A program made the translations under genes and the position numbers. Positions 26,093 to 37,116 of a stretch of DNA of 64,000 nucleotides are shown here, one piece after another. The notes beneath the pieces were generated by a model. It made no database searches. It had not been told where the DNA came from and worked only from the letters and a program-made list of their open reading frames with translations. How positions within the stretch are numbered: the stretch's first letter is position 1; each line of letters opens with the position of its first letter. The stretch is from Planococcus citreus (GTDB taxonomy: Bacteria; Bacillota; Bacilli; Bacillales_A; Planococcaceae). The DNA is taken from positions 347,184 to 411,183 of the forward strand of contig NZ_RCCP01000002.1 of NCBI RefSeq assembly GCF_003664125.1, read 5' to 3'.

Positions 26093-28453
26093 TTACTTCA
26101 ATTCAGCGACTGTTACACCCGATCCGCCTTCACCCGGTTCGCCAAAGCGATAGCTCTTGACGCGCGGATGTTTCTTCAAGTATTGCTGCACCCCTTGACG
26201 AAGCGCGCCTGTTCCTTTGCCGTGAATGATGGAGACTTGGTGGTAATTCGCCAATAAAGCATCATCCAAATATTTCTCGACGCGTGACAAGGCATCTTCG
26301 TAGCGCTCACCGCGAAGGTCCAACTCCATTTTCGTATAGCCTTCACGGCCTTTCAAGCTGGTCATCGTGCGAGTTTCTTTTTGCTTTTCAGGTTTCGTGT
26401 AGCTGAGGTCGGATTCAGGCAGTTTCATTTTCAAGATGCCAACCTGTACGACCCATTCCGTGTCGGAAACTTTTTCGACCAATGTCCCCTTTTGCCCGTA
26501 GGATAGCACTTTTACTTCGTCATTCGGTTTCAGGGCGACCGGTTCGTTTTTCTTTTTCGCTTTTTTCAGGACGCGGTTTTCCGGCATGGCATCTTCCAGC
26601 CGTTTTTTTGCATCGATGAGTTGATGTTCTTTCACGCCGGTCTGCTGGGTGAGCTGCATTTGGCGCAGTTCCTTGATGACCGTTTCCGCTTCCGCGCGCG
26701 CCTGATCGACGATTTTGCGCGCTTTTTCTTTTGCTTTGTCTTCAAGCAGCTCTTTGCGGCTGTCGTATTCCGCGAGTCGTTTCGCCAAGTCTTCTTTTAG
26801 CGTCTCGGATTCTTCAAGCACAGAACGGGTTTCTTCTGCATCCCGTTCCGCTTCGCGACGGCTTTTCTCAAGCGAAGCAATCATCGAGTCGACTTCCTTG
26901 CGATCGGTTCCTGTAAAGCTCTTCGCATGGGAAATGATATGCTCCGGCAAGCCGAGGCGTTTGGAAATTTCGAAAGCGTTGCTGCGTCCCGGCACACCGA
27001 TCAGCAAACGGTAGGTCGGGCTCAATGTTTCCACATCGAATTCGACGCTGGCATTGGCGACGCCTTCCCGGTTATAGCCATAAGCTTTCAGTTCCGGATA
27101 ATGGGTCGTCGCAATGACGCGCGCGCCTCTGCCATGTACTTCATCCAATAATGAAATGGCAAGCGCCGCGCCTTCTTGCGGGTCAGTACCGGCACCAAGC
27201 TCATCGAAAATGACGAGTGAGTTTTCATCGAATTTCTCGAGGATGTCGACGATGTTGACCATATGGGAGGAGAACGTACTCAAGCTTTGCTCGATCGATT
27301 GCTCATCGCCGATATCGGCAAAGATCTGGTCGAATACAGCCAGTTCCGAACCTTCGAGCGCCGGTACAGGGAGCCCTGCCTGTGCCATCAAAGTCGACAA
27401 GCCGACCGTTTTCAAAGTAACGGTCTTTCCGCCTGTATTCGGTCCGGTGATGACGATCGCCGTAATGTCACGGCCAAACTCGATATCGTTTGGCACCACT
27501 TCATCTTGAGGAATGAGCGGATGGCGCGCTTTTTTCAAATTGATATAGCCTTCTGTATTCATGTCGGGCTTCGAGCATTTATGCGCTTGCCCGTACTTCG
27601 CTTTTGCCAGGATCAGATCGACTTCTGCCAATACGCCGACCAAAGTGAACAATTCGTGTGCGACTTCCTGTACTTTCATAGACAACATCAGCAGGATGCG
27701 GTCGATTTCTTCCCGTTCTTTCAACTTCAGCCGGCGCACTTCATTGTTTGCTTGCACGACAGCATCCGGTTCGATGAACAGCGTCTGGCCTGACGATGAT
27801 TGGTCGTGGACAATGCCGCCGTAATGGCTTCTGTATTCTTGCTTGACCGGGATAACGAAGCGATCGTTACGGATGGTGACAATCGAATCCGACAGCATTT
27901 TCGACGCATTGCGCCCGCGTATCAGGCTCTCGAGTTTTTCGCGCACGCGGCTTTCCTGCGCGCGCAGCGATTGGCGAATGCTGCGAAGTTCCGAGCTCGC
28001 GCTGTCGACCACAGTCCCGTTGTCATCGATGCATGCATTGATATCGTGCTCAAGCTGCGTCAATATCGGCATGTTTTCTTTTTTCTCCATGAAGTGGGGA
28101 ATAGCGATATCTTCTTCCGCGTCGATAGCTTCAAGGAAATGGCGCAAGATCCGGCTTGCACGGATCGTTGAGGAGACTTCCATCAACTCCACCGGGCTCA
28201 GACTGCCGCCGATTTGTGCACGTTTCGCATGGGGGCGGATATCGGAGATCCCGCCCATCGGCACATTATTCTTGATACGCAATAATTGCGCTGCTTCATC
28301 CATTTCTTCCAACAAACGGTTCACTTCCGCGATGTCAGTAGACGGCAGCAATTCTTTCACTAACCCTTTTCCAAGTGATGAAGTGCAAAATGCAGCCACT
28401 TCTTCACGGATTTTATAAAATTCGAGAGTTCGTAATGCGCGCTCTGCGATCAT
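26093..28453 (-). CDS. mutS2: endonuclease MutS2
   Basis: MutS-like ATPase with a nuclease domain; in B. subtilis and relatives it acts on stalled or collided ribosomes and on branched DNA rather than mismatch repair. The 786-residue product has the MutS core, Walker [14 protein letters not shown] (about 333-345), Walker [14 protein letters not shown] and [10 protein letters not shown], a long coiled coil (about 510-640), a KOW-like segment (about 640-680) and a C-terminal Smr domain with [12 protein letters not shown] and [11 protein letters not shown]. It lacks the mismatch-recognition domain, as expected. Confidence 0.96.
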   Translation of the reverse strand: MIAERALRTLEFYKIREEVAAFCTSSLGKGLVKELLPSTDIAEVNRLLEEMDEAAQLLRIKNNVPMGGISDIRPHAKRAQIGGSLSPVELMEVSSTIRASRILRHFLEAIDAEEDIAIPHFMEKKENMPILTQLEHDINACIDDNGTVVDSASSELRSIRQSLRAQESRVREKLESLIRGRNASKMLSDSIVTIRNDRFVIPVKQEYRSHYGGIVHDQSSSGQTLFIEPDAVVQANNEVRRLKLKEREEIDRILLMLSMKVQEVAHELFTLVGVLAEVDLILAKAKYGQAHKCSKPDMNTEGYINLKKARHPLIPQDEVVPNDIEFGRDITAIVITGPNTGGKTVTLKTVGLSTLMAQAGLPVPALEGSELAVFDQIFADIGDEQSIEQSLSTFSSHMVNIVDILEKFDENSLVIFDELGAGTDPQEGAALAISLLDEVHGRGARVIATTHYPELKAYGYNREGVANASVEFDVETLSPTYRLLIGVPGRSNAFEISKRLGLPEHIISHAKSFTGTDRKEVDSMIASLEKSRREAERDAEETRSVLEESETLKEDLAKRLAEYDSRKELLEDKAKEKARKIVDQARAEAETVIKELRQMQLTQQTGVKEHQLIDAKKRLEDAMPENRVLKKAKKKNEPVALKPNDEVKVLSYGQKGTLVEKVSDTEWVVQVGILKMKLPESDLSYTKPEKQKETRTMTSLKGREGYTKMELDLRGERYEDALSRVEKYLDDALLANYHQVSIIHGKGTGALRQGVQQYLKKHPRVKSYRFGEPGEGGSGVTVAELK

Positions 28454-28466
28454 ATAAACTCCTCCT

Positions 28467-30170
28467 TTATCGTTTCAAGAAATCTCGTAACTTCTCAAGC
28501 GGCCATGTATTGACCACATTGTCTTTTTTCAGCCATGCTTTCTGTGCGTGGCGGACGCCCGTTGCCATGACCTCCAGCCCTTCGATTGCATGGGCATCGG
28601 TATTGATGGCGACTGGTACGCCTTTTTCCTGTGCCATGACCAGCCATTCCACTGCGAGGTCGAGGCGATACGGGCTCGCGTTCAATTCAACGATCTTGCC
28701 GTATTCTTTGGCCCAATCGAGGATTTGTTCAACATCCGGATTATATCCGTCGCGTTTTCCGACGATTCGGCCTGTCGGATGCGCGATCATATGGACGTAA
28801 GGGTTTTTCATGGCCGTCAAAATGCGCGCCATGATCTGTTCTTGCGGCTGTTGGAAACTCGAATGGATGCTCGCGATGACGAAATCCAATTGCGCGAGCA
28901 CTTCGTCGTCGAAATCCAAACTGCCATCCGGCAAGATGTCCATTTCCGTTCCGGACAATACTTCGATGCCATCATGGCGTTTATTGGCCTCACGCAACTT
29001 CCCGTTCTGTTCAATCAAGCGCTCAGGCGTCAAGCCGTTCGCGACTTTCAGGTATTGTGAATGGTCGGTGATGACCATGTATTCGTAACCCTGGTCTTGG
29101 CAAGCATTGATCATTTCATCGATGGAATGCGCCCCGTCTGACCAGGTTGTGTGCATATGCAAGTCGCCGCGGATGTCGTCGAGCGAGACGAGCGACGGCA
29201 ATTCGTCAATTCGGTCGATTTCACGGCCATCTTCGCGCACGGTCGGTGGAATGAATGGCAAATCGAAATGGGCGAAAAATGCCTCTTCTGATTCGAATGT
29301 CAACACGGAACCGTCTTCCTGTTCCACGCCGTATTCGCTAATTTTCTCTTTTTTCGCTTTGGCCAATTGGCGCATGCGGACATTATGGTCTTTTGAACCG
29401 GTAAAATGATGCAGCGCTGTCGCAAATTCTTCTGGTGCAACGAGGCGGAAATCGACATCGATCGGCTCGACCACTTCCACCGCAACAGAGACTTTCGTGT
29501 CGCCTGATGCAATGGTTTCTTTTACAGGCAAGCCGGCGAGCAGTTGTTCTTTCACTTTTGCCGGTTCATCGGTCGCTACGATAAAGTCGAGGTCTTTGCT
29601 CGTCTCTTTTGTGCGGCGAAAACTTCCCGCAACTGAAAATTCCGCAACATCGGAAATCGTCGTCAATAAGTTTTCAATGAATGCCACCGTTTCTTCCGTT
29701 TTCCAGATGGGGTGGCGTCCCGGGTCGGTTTCGAAGTTTTCCAGCTCAAGCAGGATTTTCTCTTCGGATTTTGCGCCGAATCCCGGAAGCGCTTGGACAC
29801 GCCCATCGATGCACGCCTGCTTCAAGGATTCCATTGAATCCACGCCGAGTTCTTTGTAGAGTTTGGCAATTTTCTTGCCGCCAAGCCCTTGCAGTTTCAG
29901 CATCGGCACAAGCCCTTTCGGCACTTCTTCCTGAAGCTCTTCGAGGACAGACGATTTGCCGTCGGTAATCAATTCGGTGATGACATCGCCTGTGCCTTTT
30001 CCGATGCCTTTCAACTTCGTGACATCTTCAATCTCATCCAGGCTGCGCTGGTCGAGTTCTAGAGCTTGGGCAGCTTTGCGGAAAGCCGATACTTTAAACG
30101 GGTTGTCCCCTTTTAATTCCATATATAACGCAATATTTTCCAAAGTACGGATAATAATTTTTTTATTCAT
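28467..30170 (-). CDS. polX: DNA polymerase/3'-5' exonuclease PolX
   Basis: Family X polymerase for gap filling in base-excision repair. The 567-residue product has N-terminal helix-hairpin-helix repeats ([38 protein letters not shown]), a nucleotidyltransferase core with [17 protein letters not shown] (two metal-binding aspartates, about 180-196) and a C-terminal PHP exonuclease domain (about 335-567) with [11 protein letters not shown] and HPTGR. Start is MNKKIIIRT, ten bases after GGGAGG. A terminator separates it from cvpA. Confidence 0.96.
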   Translation of the reverse strand: MNKKIIIRTLENIALYMELKGDNPFKVSAFRKAAQALELDQRSLDEIEDVTKLKGIGKGTGDVITELITDGKSSVLEELQEEVPKGLVPMLKLQGLGGKKIAKLYKELGVDSMESLKQACIDGRVQALPGFGAKSEEKILLELENFETDPGRHPIWKTEETVAFIENLLTTISDVAEFSVAGSFRRTKETSKDLDFIVATDEPAKVKEQLLAGLPVKETIASGDTKVSVAVEVVEPIDVDFRLVAPEEFATALHHFTGSKDHNVRMRQLAKAKKEKISEYGVEQEDGSVLTFESEEAFFAHFDLPFIPPTVREDGREIDRIDELPSLVSLDDIRGDLHMHTTWSDGAHSIDEMINACQDQGYEYMVITDHSQYLKVANGLTPERLIEQNGKLREANKRHDGIEVLSGTEMDILPDGSLDFDDEVLAQLDFVIASIHSSFQQPQEQIMARILTAMKNPYVHMIAHPTGRIVGKRDGYNPDVEQILDWAKEYGKIVELNASPYRLDLAVEWLVMAQEKGVPVAINTDAHAIEGLEVMATGVRHAQKAWLKKDNVVNTWPLEKLRDFLKR

Positions 30171-30197
30171 GCGAAACAAACCTCCCTAATCGGTTCA

Positions 30198-30227
30198 TAA
30201 AAAAACTTCCCTCGTAAGAGAGAAGTT
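30198..30227 (-). terminator. zapA-cvpA terminator
   Basis: AACTTCTCTC-TTAC-GAGGGAAGTT stem followed by TTTTTTT on the minus strand, between the cvpA stop and polX. Confidence 0.88.
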
Positions 30228-30231
30228 CCTA

Positions 30232-30768
30232 CTACATATAAATATACCACCATTCCTTCACTTTCTCAGAGAAATACGGCGTGTGTTCGAGGATGGCACG
30301 GGCGATCCCGGAATTTTCGATTTGGTTTTGAATCACATCGATCGGCAATAACGCAAATACGTAGAGTCCGATAAACAATAGGATGTGCGCTTCGATGAGT
30401 CCAAGGACTGCACCGAAAATACGGCTCAAAAACCCGAGCACCGGTATGTATTTGATGAAATCGAACATCGATGCGATCAGCGTCAGCAAAAATTTCACGA
30501 CGAAGAAAATGAGTGCGAATGCCAACAGCTGGTAAAAAGTTTGGTCCAGATTCAATTGTTCAAAAGCCATCGCAAAGCGCGAGCTTTCGTCGACCGTCGG
30601 GTATGGAACCCATAACACAAAGTTTTCCGATAGCGGTTTATAATACGTGTAGGCAACAATGAGCGCGACGACAAATCCTACCATGTGTAAGAATTGCAGT
30701 ACCAGCCCTCGCTTGAAGCCGACCAAAATCCCCGCCAGAAGCAATACCAATAAGATTAAATCAAGCAT
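30232..30768 (-). CDS. CvpA-family membrane protein
   Basis: A 178-residue membrane protein with four to five hydrophobic segments (about 3-35, 60-80, 85-110, 115-140), typical of CvpA/YshB. The family was named for colicin V production in E. coli and is linked to envelope homeostasis; its biochemical role is unknown. It follows zapA with a 5-bp gap and is the counterpart of B. subtilis yshB. Confidence 0.88.
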   Translation of the reverse strand: MLDLILLVLLLAGILVGFKRGLVLQFLHMVGFVVALIVAYTYYKPLSENFVLWVPYPTVDESSRFAMAFEQLNLDQTFYQLLAFALIFFVVKFLLTLIASMFDFIKYIPVLGFLSRIFGAVLGLIEAHILLFIGLYVFALLPIDVIQNQIENSGIARAILEHTPYFSEKVKEWWYIYM

Positions 30769-30773
30769 ATCCG

Positions 30774-31034
30774 TCAGCCCTTCAAGTTATTCAATTCAAT
30801 TTCCATTTGTTCTAGCTGCTCTTTCAGTTTAAGATATTCATGTGTCGCATTTACCGCGGTCAATACGGCTAGTTTCGCTTGGTCAAGCGATGGATTGGCG
30901 GCGTTGATCTCCCGCATCTTGCTGTCGACCATGGAAGCGACAAGCCTCATATGGCCGGATGTCTCGGTACCGAGCATCTTATATGTATGGCCATATATAT
31001 CAACGACAGTGCGAATTTTATGCTGCTCTTGCAA
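30774..31034 (-). CDS. zapA: cell division protein ZapA
   Basis: Small cytoplasmic protein that crosslinks FtsZ protofilaments at the division site. A TTG start gives 86 residues ([16 protein letters not shown] onward): AAAGGGGG lies eight bases before it and the length matches ZapA. The longer ATG frame adds 30 residues that run through this ribosome site. It shows the ZapA fold: beta strand [14 protein letters not shown], helix [14 protein letters not shown], then a C-terminal coiled coil (about 45-86). Confidence 0.92.
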   Translation of the reverse strand: MQEQHKIRTVVDIYGHTYKMLGTETSGHMRLVASMVDSKMREINAANPSLDQAKLAVLTAVNATHEYLKLKEQLEQMEIELNNLKG

Positions 31035-31116
31035 TGCGCGTTCCCCCTTTGGAATTCTATAGACCATCATAACACGAACTCGAGCGGATTGTGAATCATA
31101 AGAAAGGGGACTCCCA

Positions 31117-32052
31117 ATGACCAATAGCGTCTTGAAACTGCCAGAAGAAGCCTTAAAAAGATTGATTGAACATTACCGTAATAAGGAAATAACCACCAAG
31201 AATCCCCATGCACGCTTTGCTGCCAAGCTGTCGGATGCGATGATTACCGTCTACACATCCGGCAAAGTCATGTTCCAAGGCGCTGGCGCTGAACGCGAAA
31301 CCGCCAAATGGGGCGCTGGCGACAGCACCAAAGAGAAAACGTCGGCAGCGAAAGGCGATCAATTGCCGCCCGATTTCGCCAACCGCTCTGTGCTCGGCTC
31401 CGATGAAACCGGCACAGGCGATTTTTTCGGCCCGATTACTGTCGCCGCTTGCTATGTACCCGCACAGCAAATTGAACTCGCAAAAGAACTCGGTGTTAAG
31501 GATTCCAAGCAATTGACGGATGATTATATGCGGAAGATCGCGCCTGACTTAAAAGCCGCGTTCACTCATAGCGTGCTGACCTTAGATAACGAGAAATACA
31601 ATCAAGTGCAGGCGCGAGGCTGGTCGCAAGGCAAGATCAAAGCTTTGCTCCACAACCAGGCGTTGAAGCATGTCTTGCGGAAAATGGCACCGGAAAAACC
31701 CGAAGCGATCCTGATCGACCAATTCGCAGAGCGCGGCATCTACTATCGGCACATCGCACAAGAATCCGACATCATCCGCGAGAATGTGCTGTTTTCCACG
31801 AAAGCGGAAAATCTCCATGTTTCGGTCGCCTGCGCATCGATCATTGCGCGTGTCGCTTTCTTAGAGGAAATGGACCGTCTCAGCACAGTTGCAGGCGTCT
31901 CTTTGCCAAAAGGCGCTGGCGCGATTGTCGATGAAGCCGCGGCCAAGATCTTGTTGTCGCGCGGAGAAACCTTCCTGAAAAGCATTACGAAAGCCCATTT
32001 TGCCAATACGAAAAAAGCGCAAGCCTTGGCAGCGAAGAAAAAACGCACATAA
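31117..32052 (+). CDS. rnhC: ribonuclease HIII
   Basis: Removes RNA from RNA-DNA hybrids. 311 residues: an N-terminal TBP-like substrate-binding domain (about 1-85, with [20 protein letters not shown]) and the type 2 RNase H core starting [16 protein letters not shown], whose D and E are the first catalytic residues, then KDSKQLTD and IDQFAERG. The AAAGGGGAC ribosome site precedes the ATG. It is one of only two plus-strand genes here and diverges from zapA. Confidence 0.97.
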   Translation: MTNSVLKLPEEALKRLIEHYRNKEITTKNPHARFAAKLSDAMITVYTSGKVMFQGAGAERETAKWGAGDSTKEKTSAAKGDQLPPDFANRSVLGSDETGTGDFFGPITVAACYVPAQQIELAKELGVKDSKQLTDDYMRKIAPDLKAAFTHSVLTLDNEKYNQVQARGWSQGKIKALLHNQALKHVLRKMAPEKPEAILIDQFAERGIYYRHIAQESDIIRENVLFSTKAENLHVSVACASIIARVAFLEEMDRLSTVAGVSLPKGAGAIVDEAAAKILLSRGETFLKSITKAHFANTKKAQALAAKKKRT

Positions 32053-32094
32053 AAAAACAGTCTTGGACTCACCATGAGCCCAAGACTGTTTTTG
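32051..32094. terminator. bidirectional terminator between rnhC and pheT
   Basis: AAAAAACAGTCTTGG ... CCAAGACTGTTTTT stem; T runs occur on both strands, so it can end both the convergent rnhC and pheT transcripts. Confidence 0.9.
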
Positions 32095-32097
32095 GTT

Positions 32098-34497
32098 TTA
32101 ACGGAGTTCCGCTCCTGATTCCGTGAGCGCTTTGATGATTTTCTCATGCGCTGCGTTCACTTCTTCATCGGTCAGTGTTTTCTCCGGGTCGAAATATCTT
32201 AACGAGAACGCCAAGGATTTCTTGCCTTCATCCATGCGGTCGCCTTCGTACAGATCGAAGACGCGGACATCTTTCAAAAGCTTGCCGCCCGCTTTGCGGA
32301 TGACCCCTTCAATCGTCTGCGCTTCCACGATATTCGACAAGACCAACGCCACGTCGCGTGAAATTGTCGGGTAGCGGGATACTTGTGTATAGACAAGCGC
32401 TTCCGTTTCACGCGTCAGCAACGTCGCCAAGTTCAATTCCATCACGATTGTTTCTTTCAAATCGCGTTTTTTCTGCTCGGACGGGTGCAAGGCGCCAATA
32501 ACGCCGATGCGCTTGCCATCGAGCAGGATAAATGCCGTTCTACCTGGATGCAAACCGTCCATTTCGCCGCGTTCAAATGACAGTTCTAGGCCCAGCTTTT
32601 CAGCAAGCCCTTCCACGATGCCTTTTGCCACGAAAAAGTCGACAGCTTTCTTTTCGCCCTGCCAGCTATGGTCGAGCCACAGTCCCGTCATGACAATCGC
32701 CAAATGCTCTTGTTCATCGAGCAATTCATCCTGGCCTTTCAAGAACACCGAACCCGTTTCATACAAAGCTGCCGAATCAATGCGGCGTGCCGTATTGTAG
32801 GAAAGCGACTCGAGCAGATGAGGCAATAAACTTTGGCGCAAAATGCTGCGCTCTTCGCTCATCGGCATCAACAGACGGGTCGTTTCCGTCGGCTCCAGTG
32901 CAAATTGCGTCGCTGCAGCTTCCGAGGTTAAAGAATAGGTCGTAGCCTGAAGCAAGCCCGCGCCTTCCAGGAAATGGCGTGCAATGCGGCGTTTCGCCTG
33001 GTAAGGGCTCAATCCGCCAGGTGTCGCATCGGTACGCGGCAAGGTTGCCGGAATCTCGTCGTAGCCGTAAAGACGCGCGATTTCCTCCACGACATCCTCT
33101 TCGATCTGAATATCCTGTCGGCGTGTCGGCACTTCAATGATCAATTGGTTGTTCACCGCTTCTGTGTTGAACTTCAAACGGCTGAGAATATCGAGCATGT
33201 CCTCAAGGCGGATCTTCATGCCGAGGCGGCTATTGATGAAGTCCGGAGAAACTTTGACAACGCGCTCTTGCTTATCGAGCTGGTCGAAGATGAGCGATCC
33301 GGCAAGCACTTCCCCTTCTGCCAGTTCAGACAGCAATTGGGCAGCGCGTTCTGCAGCCGGGATGACGCGGTTCGGGTCGACGCCTTTTTCATAGCGTGAG
33401 CTCGCATCGCTTCTCAAGTTATGGTCTTTCGACGTACGGCGAATCGAATCTGAAGCAAAATAAGCGGACTCGATGACGACCGTTGTCGTCTCGTCGCTCA
33501 CTTCCGAATTCGCACCGCCCATGACGCCGGCAAGTGCAACAGGGTCTGTGCCGTTGGTGATGACCAATTGATGCGCAGATAAGGTGCGTTCCGTATCATC
33601 AAGGGTAGTGATTTTTTCGCCTTCTTTTGCCTGGCGAACGGTGATGTTTCCTGTCCCAAGAGAATCATAGTCAAACGCATGGAGCGGTTGGCCGTATTCC
33701 ATCAAAATATAATTGGTCACGTCGACGACATTATTATGCGGGCGCACGCCGGCTGCCATCAAACGCTGTTGCAGCCAAAGCGGAGATTCCTTCACTTTGA
33801 CGTTGCGCACGACTTTCGCGACATAAAGAGGATTCGCTTCTGGTGCATCCACTTCGAGCGATAGCATGCTTTCCGCTGAGTCCGCTGCTTCGGCATATTC
33901 GATTTCCGGCAAGCTGACTTCCTCTTCTAAAATCGCGCCGACTTCATAAGCGACACCGAGCATGCTCATTGCATCCGCACGGTTCGGCGTGAGGCCAAGT
34001 TCCAGGACCGTATCGTCCAAGTCCAAATAGGACAGCACGTCTGTGCCAGGCTCTGCTTTTTCAGGCAAGACATAGATGCCTTCTGCATAGCTTTTCGGCA
34101 CCAATTTCGTTTCGATTCCAAGTTCTTGCAGCGAGCAGATCATGCCGTTCGACACTTCCCCGCGCAGCTTCGCTTTTTTGATCTTCATGCCGCCCGGAAG
34201 TTTCGCGCCCGGACGCGCCACGATGACCGACTGGCCCTGTGCGATGTTCGGTGCGCCGCAGATGATCTGGTCGATTTCCCCACCGCCGACATCCACTTGG
34301 CAAATCGATAGTTTATCGGCTTCCGGATGCTTCGCGCATTCCGTCACATAACCGACGACCAAATTGGCCAGTCCTTCCGAACGGTCAATTACGGCGTCAA
34401 CTTCGATTCCTGCGCGCGTAATTTTTTCACCTAGCTCCACTGGGGGCAAATCTTGTGTATTTACATATTCTTTCAACCATTTTGTCGATACTAACAT
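32098..34497 (-). CDS. pheT: phenylalanine-tRNA ligase beta subunit
   Basis: Part of the alpha2-beta2 synthetase; holds the editing site that clears mischarged Tyr-tRNA(Phe). The 799-residue product has the N-terminal tRNA-binding (EMAP-like) domain with LVVGYVTECAKHPEADKL (about 45-62), B3/B4 editing domain (KSYAEGIYVLP...), B5, the inactive catalytic-like core and the C-terminal anticodon-binding domain (SRYPTISRDVALVL onward). It follows pheS by 12 bp and shares its T-box control. Confidence 0.97.
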   Translation of the reverse strand: MLVSTKWLKEYVNTQDLPPVELGEKITRAGIEVDAVIDRSEGLANLVVGYVTECAKHPEADKLSICQVDVGGGEIDQIICGAPNIAQGQSVIVARPGAKLPGGMKIKKAKLRGEVSNGMICSLQELGIETKLVPKSYAEGIYVLPEKAEPGTDVLSYLDLDDTVLELGLTPNRADAMSMLGVAYEVGAILEEEVSLPEIEYAEAADSAESMLSLEVDAPEANPLYVAKVVRNVKVKESPLWLQQRLMAAGVRPHNNVVDVTNYILMEYGQPLHAFDYDSLGTGNITVRQAKEGEKITTLDDTERTLSAHQLVITNGTDPVALAGVMGGANSEVSDETTTVVIESAYFASDSIRRTSKDHNLRSDASSRYEKGVDPNRVIPAAERAAQLLSELAEGEVLAGSLIFDQLDKQERVVKVSPDFINSRLGMKIRLEDMLDILSRLKFNTEAVNNQLIIEVPTRRQDIQIEEDVVEEIARLYGYDEIPATLPRTDATPGGLSPYQAKRRIARHFLEGAGLLQATTYSLTSEAAATQFALEPTETTRLLMPMSEERSILRQSLLPHLLESLSYNTARRIDSAALYETGSVFLKGQDELLDEQEHLAIVMTGLWLDHSWQGEKKAVDFFVAKGIVEGLAEKLGLELSFERGEMDGLHPGRTAFILLDGKRIGVIGALHPSEQKKRDLKETIVMELNLATLLTRETEALVYTQVSRYPTISRDVALVLSNIVEAQTIEGVIRKAGGKLLKDVRVFDLYEGDRMDEGKKSLAFSLRYFDPEKTLTDEEVNAAHEKIIKALTESGAELR

Positions 34498-34509
34498 GAA
34501 AGTTCCTCC

Positions 34510-35547
34510 TTAAAGTTCCGTCCGTTGAAATTGCGTCAAGAAACGCACGTCGTTCGTGTAGAAATGGCGGATATCTTCGATGCCGTATTTCAGCATCGCA
34601 ATGCGCTCCGGCCCCATGCCGAATGCAAATCCTGTAAGGCGCTTCGAATCATAGCCGGCCATTTCCAGAACGTTCGGATGCACCATGCCGGCGCCCAGAA
34701 TTTCGATCCAGCCGGTCTTTTTGCAGACATTGCAGCCAGACCCGCCACATTTAAAGCAAGAAATATCCATTTCAACGGAAGGCTCCGTGAACGGGAAGAA
34801 GCTCGGGCGCAGGCGGATTTCGCGGTCTTCGCCGAACATCTTCTTGGCGAAGACGGACAAAGTCCCTTTCAAATCGCTCATGCGGATGTCCTCGCCAACA
34901 ACAAGCCCTTCGATTTGCGTGAATTGATGCGAATGCGTCGCATCGTCATTGTCGCGGCGGTACACTTTGCCCGGGCAAATGATCTTGATCGGCTCTCCGC
35001 CTTTTGCTTCCATCGTGCGCGCCTGCACCGGTGAGGTATGCGTGCGCAGCAAAATATCTTCTGTTATATAGAAGGAATCCTGCATATCGCGCGCTGGATG
35101 CCCTTTTGGCAAGTTGAGTGCTTCGAAATTATAATAATCCTTCTCGACTTCCGGGCCTTCTGCGATTTCGTATCCCATCGACAAGAAAAGATCTTCGATT
35201 TCCTCGACAACCCGCGTCAGTGGATGTGGATTGCCTGTCTTCGCCGGACGTCCTGGCAAAGAAATATCAATCGTTTCGCTTTGCAGCTTTTCATTGATCG
35301 CCTGTTCTTCCAGCAGGACCATGCGCACTTCGAGCGACTCAGTCACTTCTGCACGCACTTCGTTTGCGAGCGCGCCCATCTTCGGACGCTCTTCCGCCGG
35401 CAATTTGCCCATGCCTTTCAGGACATCGGTGATCGGCCCCTTTTTCCCTAAATACGCTACGCGCACGTCCGTCAATTCCTTGACTGTTTGCGCTGCCTGG
35501 ATTTTCTCCAATGCTTCATTTTTCAATTCCTGCAATCTTGCTTCCAT
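34510..35547 (-). CDS. pheS: phenylalanine-tRNA ligase alpha subunit
   Basis: Catalytic subunit charging tRNA(Phe). 345 residues with an N-terminal coiled coil (about 1-85), class II motif 2 region ([31 protein letters not shown]), [13 protein letters not shown] and motif 3 [14 protein letters not shown] near the end. A cysteine-rich insert [16 protein letters not shown] is present, as in Bacillus PheS. Start MEARLQELK; the frame extends upstream through the T-box terminator, which is untranslated leader. Confidence 0.97.
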   Translation of the reverse strand: MEARLQELKNEALEKIQAAQTVKELTDVRVAYLGKKGPITDVLKGMGKLPAEERPKMGALANEVRAEVTESLEVRMVLLEEQAINEKLQSETIDISLPGRPAKTGNPHPLTRVVEEIEDLFLSMGYEIAEGPEVEKDYYNFEALNLPKGHPARDMQDSFYITEDILLRTHTSPVQARTMEAKGGEPIKIICPGKVYRRDNDDATHSHQFTQIEGLVVGEDIRMSDLKGTLSVFAKKMFGEDREIRLRPSFFPFTEPSVEMDISCFKCGGSGCNVCKKTGWIEILGAGMVHPNVLEMAGYDSKRLTGFAFGMGPERIAMLKYGIEDIRHFYTNDVRFLTQFQRTEL

Positions 35548-35568
35548 TTTCTCTCCTCCTTGAACATA

Positions 35569-35826
35569 AAAAAGCCCCACCCCAAAAAGGGACGAGGCAT
35601 TGATTCGCGGTACCACCCTAGTTATCGCGCGTAGGCGATCACTCCATTGAATAACGGCTCATCACCGGCTAGACTTTACGGCACTCGGCCGGTCCCCTTC
35701 TAGCAGCTCGCGGGGTGAACTTCCGGAGTTCCTGCATATCCGCGCTTTCAGTCGAGGGCGGACTTCCTTGTATGCAGGGGACTACGTACTTTTCCCGGTC
35801 AACGCTTGTTTATTTCTCTTCTATTA
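35569..35826 (-). ncRNA. T-box leader of pheST (tRNA-Phe sensing)
   Basis: The minus-strand leader ends in the T-box sequence AGGGTGGTACCGCG (35607-35620) followed by a terminator (AATGCCTCGTCCC ... GGGGTGGGGC, TTTTTT, 35569-35601). The antiterminator bulge reads UGGU, which pairs with the ACCA end of an A-discriminator tRNA such as tRNA(Phe). A long stem I lies at about 35700-35815. Uncharged tRNA(Phe) should promote read-through into pheST. Confidence 0.94.
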
Positions 35827-35851
35827 TAATGAACTTCCGCCTGTTAATCAA
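35823..35851 (-). promoter_or_regulatory. sigma-A-type promoter of the pheST leader
   Basis: Minus strand: TTGATT (35846-35851), 17-bp spacer, perfect TATAAT (35823-35828). It overlaps the last bases of the rRNA methyltransferase gene. Confidence 0.8.
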
Positions 35852-36621
35852 ACACCAGTTTTTGGAACGAGGCTATACAATAGAATTCCAGTTGCTACGG
35901 CTACGTTCAATGATTCTGCCGGTCCGTAAAGCGGCACCATGAGATTCTGGTCGGTCTGCTCGAGCAGTTGCGGCTCGACGCCGCTTCCTTCATTTCCAAC
36001 AATCAGCGCGAAACGCTCTTTCGATTCCGCCTCGTACATTGGCACCGATTGGTAAAGCGCCGTCCCGTAAACCGGAATGTCCCGCCCTTTCAAGCGTTCA
36101 ACCCAATCGAACAAATCGCCTTTAACGATCGGCACCTGGAAATGAGCACCTTGTGCAGAGCGCACCGTTTTAGGATTGTACGCATCCACCGAACCTTTTC
36201 CGAGAACGACAGCGTCAATCCCGGCAGCTGCCGCGGTGCGGATCATCGTCCCGACATTGCCCGGGTCTTGCACGGCATCGATCAATAGCAGAGTCTGCCA
36301 TTGCTCTTGAATGGACTCACCGTACTCCAACTGTGTGCAATGGGCGAAAATGCCTTGCGTATGCTCAGTTTCCGCAATTTCCTTGGCGATCTGCGCCGTC
36401 ACTACATAAAGCTCCAGACCTTCAATGTCCCAAGCATCCGGAATATCCGTGCCTTCTCGGACGATCAAGCCTTTGATGCCGTCTTTCTTGTTCAATGCCT
36501 CCTCCGTCAAATGAAATCCTTCGATGAGAAATTCCCCGAATTTATCGCGCTCTTTACGGGTTGTGCTCAGTTTCTTCCAATGTTTGACGAGCGAGTTCTG
36601 CAATGATTCAATTCGTTTCAT
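35848..36621 (-). CDS. TrmH/SpoU-family RNA 2'-O-methyltransferase (YsgA-like)
   Basis: Trefoil-knot SPOUT methyltransferase using S-adenosylmethionine. 257 residues: N-terminal substrate-binding domain (about 1-95), then the SPOUT motifs LLIDAVQDPGNVGTMIRTAAAAG (motif 1, about 117-139), LIVGNEGSGVEPQLLEQ (motif 2, about 208-224) and VPLYGPAESLNVAVATGILLY (motif 3, about 231-251). The exact RNA and nucleotide modified are not certain. In B. subtilis ysgA also lies just before pheS, beside sspI, which is absent here. Confidence 0.93.
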   Translation of the reverse strand: MKRIESLQNSLVKHWKKLSTTRKERDKFGEFLIEGFHLTEEALNKKDGIKGLIVREGTDIPDAWDIEGLELYVVTAQIAKEIAETEHTQGIFAHCTQLEYGESIQEQWQTLLLIDAVQDPGNVGTMIRTAAAAGIDAVVLGKGSVDAYNPKTVRSAQGAHFQVPIVKGDLFDWVERLKGRDIPVYGTALYQSVPMYEAESKERFALIVGNEGSGVEPQLLEQTDQNLMVPLYGPAESLNVAVATGILLYSLVPKTGV

Positions 36622-36672
36622 AATACGTTCACCACTTTTTTCAGAATAGCTCCAGTATAGCATAGGGCCGAT

Positions 36673-37116
36673 TTACGCAGTAAAGAAATCAAAGCCAAGT
36701 GCTGTCAAAATCCCGAACGCGAGCGTCCAGACCCCGATGCTGATAATCATCCAGACGGTCGTATTGCGCTTCGTCGCACCCAAAGTCATGCCGATGAATG
36801 CCGCGATATGCGTGCCGATCAAGATCGGCCCTAAAAGCGATAGCCCCGGCAGCCCGTATTTGTTCCAGATGCGCACTGCGCGTTCGTTTTTCTTCGACGG
36901 CTCCTTGCCTTTTGCTTCCTGGCGCTTATCGTACCAGATTCGGAATTTGTCGAAGCCGATAATAAGCAGCATCACCGTCAGCATATTCCCTACAAATGCC
37001 GTGATCATGACCCATACCGGTGACAAGCCCCAGACAATGCCGAGCGGGATGACGAGCGCGATTTCTAACCACGGAATCGCCGCCCCGAGGAATATTAATG
37101 CGTATTCATAAATCAT
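36673..37116 (-). CDS. COG2426 small integral membrane protein
   Basis: A 147-residue protein with about four membrane helices (about 4-28, 31-53, 88-113, 120-145) and a basic cytoplasmic loop (FDKFRIWYDKRQEAKGKEPSK). It matches the family annotated as small multidrug export protein, in which no transport has been firmly shown. Its start overlaps the stop of the upstream membrane-protein gene (ATGA), so it is the third gene of a xre-membrane protein-COG2426 operon. Confidence 0.75.
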   Translation of the reverse strand: MIYEYALIFLGAAIPWLEIALVIPLGIVWGLSPVWVMITAFVGNMLTVMLLIIGFDKFRIWYDKRQEAKGKEPSKKNERAVRIWNKYGLPGLSLLGPILIGTHIAAFIGMTLGATKRNTTVWMIISIGVWTLAFGILTALGFDFFTA